Assembly: GCA_023091665.1 (NCBI GenBank)
Contig: JALJCQ010000013.1
Location: forward strand, 806,001-870,000
Source of the DNA: Pythium myriotylum
Lineage: Eukaryota > Oomycota > Peronosporomycetes > Pythiales > Pythiaceae
Reading direction: 5' to 3'
Length of the DNA stretch: 64,000 nt
Part shown: positions 41,349 through 51,176 of the stretch, in pieces
How positions within the stretch are numbered: position 1 is the first letter of the stretch
Layout of the letters: every line of letters starts with the position of its first letter
The notes under the pieces: generated by a model
Databases searched by the model: none
What the model saw: the letters and a program-made list of their open reading frames with translations, nothing else
What the model was told of the DNA's origin: nothing
Made by a program: the position numbers and the translations under genes

Positions 41349-43917
41349 ATGGCTCGCGTTCCAGCGGATTCACCCCGTTCTTCTCCACTCGCGCGGGTGC
41401 CAACTTCAAAAACCACCATCGGAGAATACACTACGAACGACTTGGCGGTCATTGCCCTTCACACCTACGATGAGTTCGAATATGTCTGGTATCATAATAC
41501 TGGCAAACGTGGCTGCTCGACAGCATACCGGTGTATATCGCATGTGAAATGCAATCGTTTTCTCCGTATTCGGCGCGAAGATTAGAAGCACGTCTTAGAA
41601 AAGAGTGGTGAGCACTCCGCACGAAGGTCAGACAGACGTCGCAAGGGGATACACCCTGCCTTCAAGGCAGAGGTCGACGCGGCAGCGATTGGGTCAGGAC
41701 CGACGAAAATTCTGGTTGCGATGAAACTAAAATATGCTGGACAAACCACTTTACTCGACGCACTTCCCACGAGGGAGCAGATAAAAAACCGCAAAGCACA
41801 TCTTGAGAAGAAGAAAACAGAAAAGTTTGTCATAGTGTCGCATGCCGACATTGTCGAGTGGTCCAGTCTTCGAATGTGCGAGACGGCTGAAGTCTTTTAC
41901 CTCGAAGGACTTTTCAACCGAGCAACGGATGAAACCACATTTGCAACATTGGCACCAGGTTTCAGGAACGGGACTCTGGTCACGAGGTGCTTTCGACACA
42001 CCTCCATTATTGACGGAAAAGAAATTATCTGCTTTGGTCACGTCATGACATCGCGTCAAATGATGCGCTCTGTCCTTTACTCCTACCAAGGTCAAGAGAG
42101 AGATGGCGTGTTTGCCGCAGCCGATGGGACCTACAAGCTACATCAAGGTAAGTGCTCATTTCTTACAGAAACGCAAAATGTGGAACTCACACGAATTTTC
42201 TCATGTTTATTATTTAGACGGCTGGGTACTCGTCGCCATGGGTTCTTATAGGACCCGCTTCACCGAAGCTCGAGTTTACAGCAAGAGTTTCGTTCCTTGG
42301 GCCTACATGTTTGTTCGAACAGAGCATCAGTCTGCCTACGAAGAATTCTTCCGCACAGTGAAGAAAAGTGCTCACACATTCTTTGGTATAGATTTGCAAG
42401 TGAAGTTTGGTAGTTTAGACCACGCCGATTGCATTGCGAATGCCTACCGCGCGGTCTGGCCTGATATTACACTACTCGACTGCTACCCACACGTTGTTAG
42501 GAAATGCCGCGAGCGAATCAGCGAACTGAATGACCACGACTACTACGAAAACAACATTGCCATCAATATCAAGCAAATGCATACTGCCCGCTCACCCGCC
42601 CAGTTCAAGGCGATTTCGAAACTTTGTTGCGAAAAGTGGAATGCAGACGGGGAAGCTCGCTATACTGAATGGTTCAAAGCTATCTATCTTAAGGACAAGT
42701 GGGAAAAATGGTATACAACGAGTGCGGCACCAGGAGTGATGCCTTCGCAAAATGCACTGGAGTCGCACAATGGTGTGATCAAAGAATGCGGAATCCAGTC
42801 ACTACGCGCAAACACGGGCGTCGTGCTAAACGATTCTATTCCACGGATCTTTGAGTTAGCCGCTTTGAACGCTCCAAGAGGACCATTCGGCCATTTCTGT
42901 GAAGGTGAGTAAAGTCAAAACGTATTTTTTATCATTCACTAAAATTATTTTGTAGGCCCACTCCTAAGTGCGATGATTCACAAAGCTGCTCACCACATTA
43001 TCAAGACAGCCCATTATGTGAAGTATCAATTGATTGGTCATAGGCGAGTCCCTTCTTCTCTATTTTTCAACGCTTCCCGGTACATGGACTCGCCGACACG
43101 TATGCACGAAGAAGTGACTCGCGCACGTGTTCAACGGTACACTACGCTATTACCGAGAAATCGCTGCCAAATACTAACGTTGGGCTTACTGTGTTGCATT
43201 AGATATCTTGATTCCAAGAGAGGCACTTTATGTAGAGATACCACCGTGAACGACATCCCACTCCTATATCAATCCCTTCACGAGATTGAGTTGATCGGGA
43301 CACAGGATCAGCTAGCAGCGTTTACATTCCAGCTGGAACCTATAGTCGACAGCCACAAGGTACGTTGATCGTTGTATCCTGAAATTCCGATCTATATTCA
43401 TTTTCTGTCTGAATGTGTTAAGATACGGCAGATCCGTGCGCTGTACAGATGCGACTGCAAGAATTTCTGGTCTACGGGCTGGCTGTGCTCTCACGTCATT
43501 GCAACTGCCTCAATCCTAAAGAAATTTGACTTGAAGGGCGCTACAGTTGCATTGCCAGCTACAAAGGTCTCCGGCGGCCAGCGCAAAATACCTGGCGCTC
43601 TGTATACGGATGATCCAGACAATCGTACGCTGAAAAAGACAAACCTTATGAACAGGCTCATAAAGCAGCCTCTGTACCCGTACAACTGGCGAGTTGTTGT
43701 TCATGAAGACTATGAAGAAGATGGCTTAAGTGGGACCCGCTGCAACATGGGATTAATCAAGCAGTTTAAGCAGGTCGGGGGGATCTACAAATGGGAAGTA
43801 GACTTCGGCAATGATTCGAACGAATGGTTCGAGTGTGAAGATGTCGTGGACATGATCATTGCAGCTCGAATGTTGGGATTAGACGTCACGGCACACAACA
43901 CAATGTCATCTGCGTAG
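41349..43917 (+). CDS. MULE-family transposase, four exons, one in-frame stop
   Basis: Exons: 41349-42147, 42218-42904, 42956-43359, 43423-43917. Introns of 70, 51 and 63 bases begin GTAAGT, GTGAGT and GTACGT, end in AG, and keep frame. An in-frame TAG at 41583-41585 splits an N-terminal Cys/His finger (YRCISHVKC) from the rest; a start at 41721 would avoid it. The core shows Asp in AADGTYKLH, Asp in SLDHADCI, the CxxH in LDCYPHVV and Glu in NALESHNGV. A SWIM zinc finger follows (YRCDCKNFW...CSHVIA). MULE transposases cut and reinsert elements with long inverted ends; none were identified. Nearly intact, so probably recently active. Confidence 0.8.
42148..42217 (+). other. MULE transposase intron 1
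   Basis: 70 bases, GTAAGT...TTATTTAG, phase 1. It joins LHQ to DGWVLVAMG. Confidence 0.8.
42905..42955 (+). other. MULE transposase intron 2
   Basis: 51 bases, GTGAGT...TTTTGTAG, phase 1, AT-rich. It joins FCE to GPLLSAM. Confidence 0.8.
43360..43422 (+). other. MULE transposase intron 3
   Basis: 63 bases, GTACGT...GTTAAG, phase 0. It lets the SWIM-bearing exon follow in frame. Confidence 0.75.
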
Positions 43918-44184
43918 CTTTCATACATTCTACATACTAGATCGTGTTCATTTGTATAACGCTCATATACTCTCTATCTTGCAAAAAAAAAAAAATAGCC
44001 GGTGGCGATATAATTGCTCTTGGCAAATGAACGGAAATGGGCTCTTGTGGGGTGTCTTTGGTGTTCGTGGGGTGGCGAGATGCAAAAACATATGGTTTCT
44101 ATATGGGCAGATGGTTCTTTAAGCACTCGGTGAAACTCTGATTCATCGGTTCTTACCGGTATTTTCTGATACCGGTTATGGTAC
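43918..44184. other. MULE 3' flank
   Basis: An A13 run near 43984-43996 and a small palindrome (ACCGGTAT...ATACCGGT) near 44155-44180. No gene. Confidence 0.4.
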
Positions 44185-45617
44185 GTGGTTTTTTACTCTT
44201 TGCACGTGGAAACCAACTCTTTTCAGTTTTACGCCGCAACGATGGACTACGATTTTCCAAACATGATCCCTCATACGTGCACGCCGCCCTCACGCGCGCC
44301 ACCTCCCCTCGACGAGTCCTCAAAGACCATCATTGTGAAGGCCGCCATGCAGCGTGAAGTCGATGCTCTCGCCACGTCGACGGCTCACACGCCTCAAGAG
44401 ATCTGGGACGTGGTGAGCGCTTGATTTTATCAGCGCGACGACAATGTGGTGGTGCGTGGCCTCAACAAGGCACAAGTTACAAGCGTGTGCACTGGACACG
44501 TGCGGAGCACTTTGGTTCGGATGTCCACGGCCGCGTGGAGGTGCCGCCGCTGTCACGCGTGAAGCAGACAGCACTCAACTTCTTCCAGATTCACCACGTT
44601 TGGTCAAACCCAGCGATCAAATCAGACAACAAGATTGACCGTTTGATTGGCTGGGCACATCCCGCGCTTCTGAGTCTCCTCCGCTACGGCAAGGTTTCGT
44701 TGTTTGTCGATGGCACGTTCCGGTGCGTCCCAACGCAATTCCGCCAGTGCATCGTCGTGATGGTGTTTGATCAAGGTACCAAGCTCTTCGTGCCTGTCTT
44801 TTACGTTCTAGCAGCCTCAAAGACGTACGACGCGTACTGGAACGTCCTCCAGTATGTCTCCGATGCGTGTGGTCAAAGGATTGATCCTGAACAAGTCGTT
44901 TGTGACTTTGAGCTCGCGCTCATCAAAGCTGTCCAAGACTGGTATCCTGAGACGCCCGTTATTGGCTGTTTCTTCCATTTTAAACAAGCCTGCTCTCGCC
45001 GAATGGCCAAACTGCGGATTCCAAAGCCTGAGATTAAGATTGCTATGAAACGGGGCGTCTTTGATATGCTCACCGTTATCGACCCGGCCAAGATCACGAA
45101 GCAAGCAATTGCCTGGGTTCGATCACGACTGAAGCAACGGTGCGCTGAGGACGGGGTCCCTCACTCAGCGGCAAAGTGGACGAAATTCTGGTTGTATTTT
45201 CGGAAGACGTGGCTTGAGGTTTTGGCATAGTTCGCTGTGTAGAGTGTCAGTTCTCACGGGTCGCGCCGAGACGTTGTTGCCCGCACTAATAACCCCCTTG
45301 AGCGATTCAATCGCGAGCTCAACGCAGCGTTCGGAACGCCGCATCCATCTGTCATGCGATTTGTTCATACGATTGAGACCATATCTCGCCGCTACGTTAA
45401 GCTACAAGACGACATTGCACAAGGCGTCGCTGCAGCACCGAGGCGTGAGACTCAGCCCAATTTGCCAACCCCCTCGCTTCTCTCTGCTGTCTACGACTGT
45501 GACGACGAGGATGTCGGCTTGAGCGATGATGTAAACGACGGTGACAGCGAGCGTGAATTCCAAGACGACGTCATGAGCGACGAAGAGGACAGCCAGGATC
45601 ACGAGGTGAGCGTTTGA
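44185..45617 (+). pseudogene. Second MULE-type transposase, broken
   Basis: The N-terminal frame (44185-44424) ends in TGA and similarity continues out of frame to about 44490. The core frame (44480-45230) has FVDGTFRCVP with the first Asp, VVCDFELALIK with the second Asp and CFFHFKQA (CxxH). In-frame stops at 45228-45230 and 45240-45242 separate it from NNPLERFNREL, which holds the catalytic Glu. An acidic tail ends at 45617. It belongs to a different MULE lineage from the upstream element (no SWIM finger seen, FAR1-like core). Confidence 0.75.
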
Positions 45618-45939
45618 GTCAGGTCTACACTCTCTAGATCGGTAACAGAAAATAGAGCGGAATGATCAGGCCTTAAACTTGAGTGTTGTGTTCGACGAGC
45701 CATTTTCTTGGTACTGACCAATTTGCAAATGAGGCATCGGCATGGAAGTGCAGTGAAAGCAGCTCATGCCTCGCGTCCATTATCGTGCATTTTCCCGCCG
45801 ATGTCTTATCGAGTACTGACTGTGGCAAGGTACGGGTGTGAGTGACCGTTTTTTTTCGGGTGTAAAATGTCCCCATTCCGTGACCTAAGCTGCTGTTTTC
45901 TAATTATAGATCACTGATTGTGCTTTCGTCAGATCACGC
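45618..45939. other. No recognisable gene
   Basis: Spacer between the broken MULE and the RNase H remnant. Nothing seen. Confidence 0.4.
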
Positions 45940-46565
45940 CTAGTACACATGACCAAGCCACGTGATTTGATCTGGTGGGGACCTGTATCGGACTCTACCG
46001 ACGTGTAGGCTGGTGCGCGTCTGCAAAGCGCGGTTGACCAGCGAGTCAGCCATCATGTTGTTGGCGCGTGGGTGCCATGTCCATTGACGTGCCCCGAGAG
46101 GACCACCCAATGCCTGCGCTTGTTGGTATAGCCCGTGGAGGATACCATTACGAGGCGGACGATGTTCGCGAAGCTGACGGAGTAAGCACGCGTTGGTACC
46201 GATGACCTCGAGAGATGTGAGTCCGAGAGTCCGAGCGGCGTGGAGCCCTGCTAGTAGTCCTTTGTATTCCGCTTGATGTGATGTCGTCTTAGTCGCGTGG
46301 TTGACTGCCGCACTCCAAAGTAGGGTAGCCGTTCCGGAGGAGCGGTTAGCTCTCACGAGTACGACGCCGCTGCCAGCGAGGCCGGGATCGCAGCTAGAGC
46401 GGCCTGCAAACAGGAGGAGATGCTCTTCTGCCTGAGGTGGGCGGACCTGGCAAGTTTGCTATTTCTTTCCAGGCGAGATGGTCCAGTGCATGGGTCCTGG
46501 GCCTGCCAGAGGTTGCGTTGTCCGTCGTGTTCCTTGTCGGATTTGGCCTTGGCGGGGGCGAGCAA
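45940..46565 (-). pseudogene. LINE RNase H remnant
   Basis: The minus-strand frame 46356-45940 reads SHQAEYKGLLAGLHAAR with the catalytic Glu, then VIGTNACLLRQLREHRPPRN and WHPRANNMMADSLVN. The upstream part (46565-46353) continues in another frame with LAWKEIANLPG, matching the LINE region before RNase H. At least one frame change and a missing first Asp motif make it inactive. Confidence 0.75.
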
Positions 46566-46903
46566 TAAAGTCTTGGCAGACTGTGAGGTGAGGGCTTGTG
46601 CCTCGTTCCGAATACCTCAAGGCTCGTCCAGCCGCGGGTGCCTGTCGAATCGAGCCGTTGGATCGCGTCAAGACTCTCAATACGCAAGGCCGCGATTTTT
46701 TTTCCGTGTTGGTGCCCTGCGTGAGGAAAAAGAAGAGCCAAACAGGAGATTTGATAGCTGAGACAGGTCAGATTCTGAGCTAATTGGAGTGGTTACGACT
46801 CCGGGGCCTAGAAAACCCTTTTGGCCGAGTCGTTTGACCGTCTCAAGAGCAGCATTCACAACACACCTCCGAAGTGTATCCATCTATTGAAGTGTATTTG
46901 GGT
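46566..46903. other. Decayed LINE flank
   Basis: Fragmented minus-strand frames, possibly older LINE sequence. No intact gene. Confidence 0.35.
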
Positions 46904-47653
46904 CTACCTACTTCGAACAAAACACACACACACACACACGCAAACACGCACATGTGCACCCACACCAAGCACGACATCCACAAAGAACGTTGCCGATAGT
47001 TCTTTGTTCTGCGTACACTTGTGGTCCTTGTCGTAGATTGGGGTGCTGATAGCCCACTTGGCGGGCTTGTTGTTAGCGTCAGCCTCGCCAGCAGCAGTGT
47101 CAGATGCAACCGGCGTCTTCGTGCTGTCCTTAATACGTGACGGCGAGACCGTAGCTGACGTCACTTGAGTGCCGATGATTTTGCCGTTTTTGTCGCGCAT
47201 AATCGTGCTCGCGTACACCCTCGGAACTGTTGACCCTGCCGAAGGATCACTCTGCTGTACGCTTCTGCCCTCCTCACCAGGCTTGCCCTGGCCCTCCACC
47301 ACCGCGGCTCCGATCGTGTTGTGGTCCTTGTCGTAGATTGGGGTGCTGATGGCCCACTTGGGGGACTTGTCGTCAACAACGGCTTCGCCAGCAGTCTCAG
47401 ATGCGACCGGTGTCTTCGTCTTGGCCCTTAGGCGCGATGGTGAGACCGTAGCCGAGATTACTTGAGTACCGATGACTTTGCCATTTTTATCGTGCATGAG
47501 CACACTCGAGTACACCCTCGGAACTTTCGAATCCGTCGACGGATTACCCTGCTGTACATTTGGATCGACCTGGAGTACGTTTGGGTCAACACCAACGGCC
47601 TCGGATGTATACAACGCGAGCGCGAGGGCGATCCAGCATGTCCTGATGAACAT
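46904..47653 (-). CDS. Secreted two-repeat protein, paralogue of the 35.5-kb gene, altered C-terminus
   Basis: 249 codons from the ATG in GACACCATG. The signal peptide (FIRTCWIALALALYTSEAVG) is nearly the same as at 35458. Two blocks of about 80 residues follow, each with VPRVY.S..M.DKNGK.IGTQV, SATVSPSR and WAISTPIYDKDH. The second block breaks off right after IYDKDHK, where the first continues to NTIGAAVVEGQG. The remainder is read from an unrelated stretch with a (GT)n microsatellite (about 46921-46940), giving a Cys/Val run. The 3' end thus looks like a truncation by insertion or rearrangement. No known domain. Confidence 0.7.
   Translation of the reverse strand: MFIRTCWIALALALYTSEAVGVDPNVLQVDPNVQQGNPSTDSKVPRVYSSVLMHDKNGKVIGTQVISATVSPSRLRAKTKTPVASETAGEAVVDDKSPKWAISTPIYDKDHNTIGAAVVEGQGKPGEEGRSVQQSDPSAGSTVPRVYASTIMRDKNGKIIGTQVTSATVSPSRIKDSTKTPVASDTAAGEADANNKPAKWAISTPIYDKDHKCTQNKELSATFFVDVVLGVGAHVRVCVCVCVCFVRSR
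46919..46940. repeat. (AC)n microsatellite
   Basis: About nine AC units inside the altered 3' end of the secreted repeat gene. Confidence 0.85.
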
Positions 47654-48984
47654 GGTGTCGGTTGTCTTGGTTGCGTGTGAAGGGGAGATAGCAAATGGAG
47701 GAATGGGAAGTTAGATGCCAAACTCGGCGTCGAGTAGAGGACGATGGGCATGCTCTAAAGCCACGCGGAGAACACCGTTGAGGTGGGCTATCGATCGATC
47801 TCAGATCCATCTGTCGACGATTTGTTGGGATGCATCCGGTTGATGTGACTGTCCATCTCGAGTGAAGTAGAGATGTGGCTTGGGTAGGTGCGTGGGAGTT
47901 GTGACTCAGGTGACCATGAGACGACCAGTAGAATCCATGATGTGAGTGCAGGGATAGCGGGCGTTTGAACCGCTCGAGCATCCTAGTGTGTGGTCGTTAA
48001 GCCGGAGAAGACCACTCTACCGACGGACGACAAACGTTGCGACTATCAGCATGTCGTCACCGACGCCTGGCTGGTAGTCAGTATCGAAGACTTTGGAGAC
48101 GGTTCGTCACCGAGATCGTTCTGGTTTCCCATATCGAGCGCAAGATGGAGGGGACTGTATGCTTTCACTGAGTGCTCTGTTGGTGTTGTCTGCATATTTG
48201 GATACCACTGATCAATTGAGGTAATCAACACGAGGTAATCAACATCAGCAGGGTATGTACCGGTTTTTTGGTGTGAGAGGGGCACTGCGTCGCTTATCCA
48301 CTATGACACCCTGCATGGCGTTTTCTGGGTGCAAGCCACAAGTTTTGCGGTTTTGTATGTTCTTCCACTGAGCGTACAAAGCAGTGAACCAGTACCTACA
48401 TACTTCAGCGATCGTCATATCATGGTGACAATCAACACCAACGGATGTGTTCAATCAGTAGATAACACATTTAACTGCAACATATCAGTAGGACGTTTCC
48501 CCTGGCTCTCTAGCCAGGTTGACCCACGTTAACTCCGGTTTGCATAGAGCTCCAGTTTTTTGGGTACATTTATTGCGCTCTATAGGACGTTCACACTGAA
48601 TCTACTTGAATTGGAAATTTGCTCGTTCGCGTTGACAAACCTCTCCACTTCTACTTTGGTTGACGAATCAATCGGGCTCCTGTCTCCTCACCCTCGACGT
48701 GCTGTGCAGACGACGATTGAACCCAGAACCCGGCATCGATCGATCTACAGTTTGCTGACGTGGCCAGCAATGCTCGCTTTGAATTCATTAAAACTGTACA
48801 CCTGCCCAGCTGATCCACGGGCAGGGAAGAAGCTCTCACAATCCCTCGTTTGTGAACGCGATCCATCCAGCATTTTTCGTTCATTACTCATTAGGAAGGC
48901 CGATATCAAGAAACATACACGTATCATATTTCATGTGAACTAGCGGAATAACGACAAGGCGTCTAGGAGCCAAGAAATACAAGA
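47654..48984. other. Upstream flank and duplicated segment, no gene
   Basis: 47654-47720 is the promoter of the minus-strand secreted gene, with a CATTCCTCCATTTGC initiator-like site on the minus strand. 48067-48127 matches 34790-34860 in reverse complement. Frames further right (for example 48560-48943) have no domain character. Confidence 0.45.
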
Positions 48985-51104
48985 ATGACATGCACTACAA
49001 GCGCATCCAACGACACCATCATGAGAGCACCGCACACCACGAGAGCACCGCAAACGCGGCCAATGCGACCATCACGACCGGCACGAAGACGCCGACTGCA
49101 ACCCAGGGCGAAGACTCAACTGGAATCCGTTCGAGATGAGACTCGGTCGCTGTCTAGCACTTGACCCGCCCCGTCGTCTGACAGTTACTGACGGTGAAAG
49201 GGACGTTGTCGGTGCAGTTGCCCGAGGCGACCTCTCCGCGGTCCTGCGGCTCGAACTGCGTGCGCCAGTAGCGGGCCCACAGACCTCCCGACTCGTAGGT
49301 GTCATAGGTGTAGCGACCACGGCCCTTGGTGACCTCGTTCTGCACGCGCTCGGCCGCGCTGATAGCGCACGTGCGCGACTCGGAGGCGATCCAGCACGCG
49401 AGTTGATGGCACTCCTTCTTGGAGCCCTTGAGGATATTGGTGACGATCGGCGCGGCGGCGGAAGCGATGTTGAATCCAGCCACGACGGCTACGACAGGCA
49501 CAGCAAGACGGCGACGGCTGACGTCGTCGTCTAGGTTGTCTCCGTTTCCGTCGAGATCGCTGAACGTGAGGCCGCTGGTCGTGGCCGCCGATCGGACCTC
49601 TGCTCCTGCTCCTGCTCCTGCGTTCTTGGGTTTAGCATCGTTGTTGGTCTTTTTGGCATCGCCAGTGCCCTTGGTGCTATCGCTCTTGCTGTCTTTCGCA
49701 TCCTTGGTGGCGGGTTTGTCCTTGGCATCCTTGGTGCTGGGCTTGTCCTTGGCATCCTTTGTGCTGGGCTTGCCATCGTTGGTGCTGGGTTTGGCATCGG
49801 TCTTACTGGGCTTGGCATCGGTTTTGCCGTTGCCGGCTTTGCCATCAGCGCTGCTGGCTTTGCCGTCAGTGCTGTTACCTTTGGGATCTTCGTCGTAGCC
49901 TTCGTAGTGGACGAAGACCGGTTTGGCGTTGGGTCCAACGAGTTTCTGGGGCTTGGTGCCGGCGGCGTTGCGGTCCTCGCTGAGCTCAGGCTTGAAGTAC
50001 ATGACGGAGTCTTCGGGACGAGTCTCAGTTGCTGCGGAGCCAGCGACAAGCAGAGCGAGTGTAGCGACGGGAACGAGGAACTTCATCGGTGTGAGCAAGA
50101 ACGTGCGAGGTCGTGAGAACCTGGAGTTGGAGAGGGGTGAGGCTTGTGAGGTTGAAGTCAAGATTGAATGTGAGTGAGCACTTGGGCGTGGATCGGTTCT
50201 TCTCTCGCAGCGGTCCTGCAGGAGGGAAACCGAAGACGAGAGGAGAACGAGAGAGCAGGCAGGCTTTCTTCGTGGAACCCGTCTGTTGCTTTCAACGTCT
50301 ACTTCGGCGTTTCCATATCTCTCTTTCTTTCTTTCTCTCTCTCTCCCTCTCTACCCTGGCAAGACGCGCCTCTCGGCACGGACACGCACACAGTACAGTA
50401 CGGTCCGTCAGACAGACCGATAGACGAAGCGAGGAGGTCTTTGTGACACCCCGCTCACACCTCGCCCGAATCGTGTGGCTTCGGAGGTGGGTGAGCGTCT
50501 CGGAACTGCGCTCAAAAGCAGCGGTTTTCCGATGGAGACAAAGAAGGATGACGTTGACCTCGTTGATCTCGAGGGAGCCAACCAATCGACGACGTTCGTC
50601 TCGCATATCAACCAATGTCATCAATTAGTCGCGATGGCGAAAAGGAGGACAGGCGACTAAAGGAGACCGGATACCCGTACCCGTCAACAAAAGATCCCGG
50701 AGAGGTCCATAGACGAGCCCTTCAGTCTGTGAAGACAACCTACCAGATGGTATCCGATGGCCACCTGAAGTTGAAGTGGCACCAGCGCAGCGCATCCCCA
50801 TCCCATCCCAGCCAATCCCATCCCATCCAGTTCCAGCTCACTCCAGCTCACTCCAGCCCGTTCCAGCCCGTTCCAGCCCAGCCCAGACCAAACCAGACGG
50901 CCACCGGCACTTGAAGTGGCTGAGGCTGAGGCTGAGGCCAATCGAGGAGACGGATGATGGAGGATTGAGGACGGAGGACCGAAGAGCAAGGACCGAGTGG
51001 TCGGAGCCACCCACGCGCAGGTCTGTCCACGTGACGGTGGATGAGAACGCAGCTGTGTGAACTCTGGACGTGTCAGCCACCAACAGCCCCCATCCAACAC
51101 TCGT
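48985..51104. repeat. Long inverted repeat, left arm
   Basis: Pairs with 56242 to about 58475. From 49154 to 51104 the match is almost perfect at constant coordinate sum 107346, shifted by one 21-base gap inside the gene. It decays beyond the gene's stop codon. It contains gene A (minus), its promoter, a CT-rich microsatellite (about 50325-50355) and a GGGCTGGAATG-like minisatellite. Confidence 0.92.
49154..50086 (-). CDS. Cysteine-rich secreted protein family, member A (left arm)
   Basis: 310 residues from the ATG that opens a clear signal peptide (KFLVPVATLALLVAGSAAT). A middle region of about 120 residues is built of Lys/Asp/Ser/Thr/Pro repeats such as KPSTKDAKD, probably unstructured. 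After RRRLA, a possible processing site, there is a hydrophobic segment (VPVVAVVAGFNIASAAAPIV), then the 85-residue domain with six Cys spaced x4, x8, x50, x10, x7, the last Cys being the final residue. The domain contains WARYWRTQF. Near-identical to the copy at 57260-58213 apart from a missing 7-residue repeat unit. I recognise no known family; a secreted, disulfide-bonded protein is inferred. Confidence 0.85.
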   Translation of the reverse strand: MKFLVPVATLALLVAGSAATETRPEDSVMYFKPELSEDRNAAGTKPQKLVGPNAKPVFVHYEGYDEDPKGNSTDGKASSADGKAGNGKTDAKPSKTDAKPSTNDGKPSTKDAKDKPSTKDAKDKPATKDAKDSKSDSTKGTGDAKKTNNDAKPKNAGAGAGAEVRSAATTSGLTFSDLDGNGDNLDDDVSRRRLAVPVVAVVAGFNIASAAAPIVTNILKGSKKECHQLACWIASESRTCAISAAERVQNEVTKGRGRYTYDTYESGGLWARYWRTQFEPQDRGEVASGNCTDNVPFTVSNCQTTGRVKC

Positions 51105-51176
51105 CGACAGAGCAACCACCTGTGATTGCGTCTGTGCTCCTTCTGCGAGTTGTGGGTGGTGCGTCTCCGCGTCAGC

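Noticed and set aside
48560..48943. 127-codon plus-strand frame
   Set aside because: No domain or signal and lies in decayed flank; overlapping antisense frames are equally long.
49419..49898. Plus-strand frame opposite member A, and matching frame at 57448-57948
   Set aside because: Antisense of the Lys/Asp/Ser/Thr repeat; no start context or domain, low-complexity Leu/Val run.
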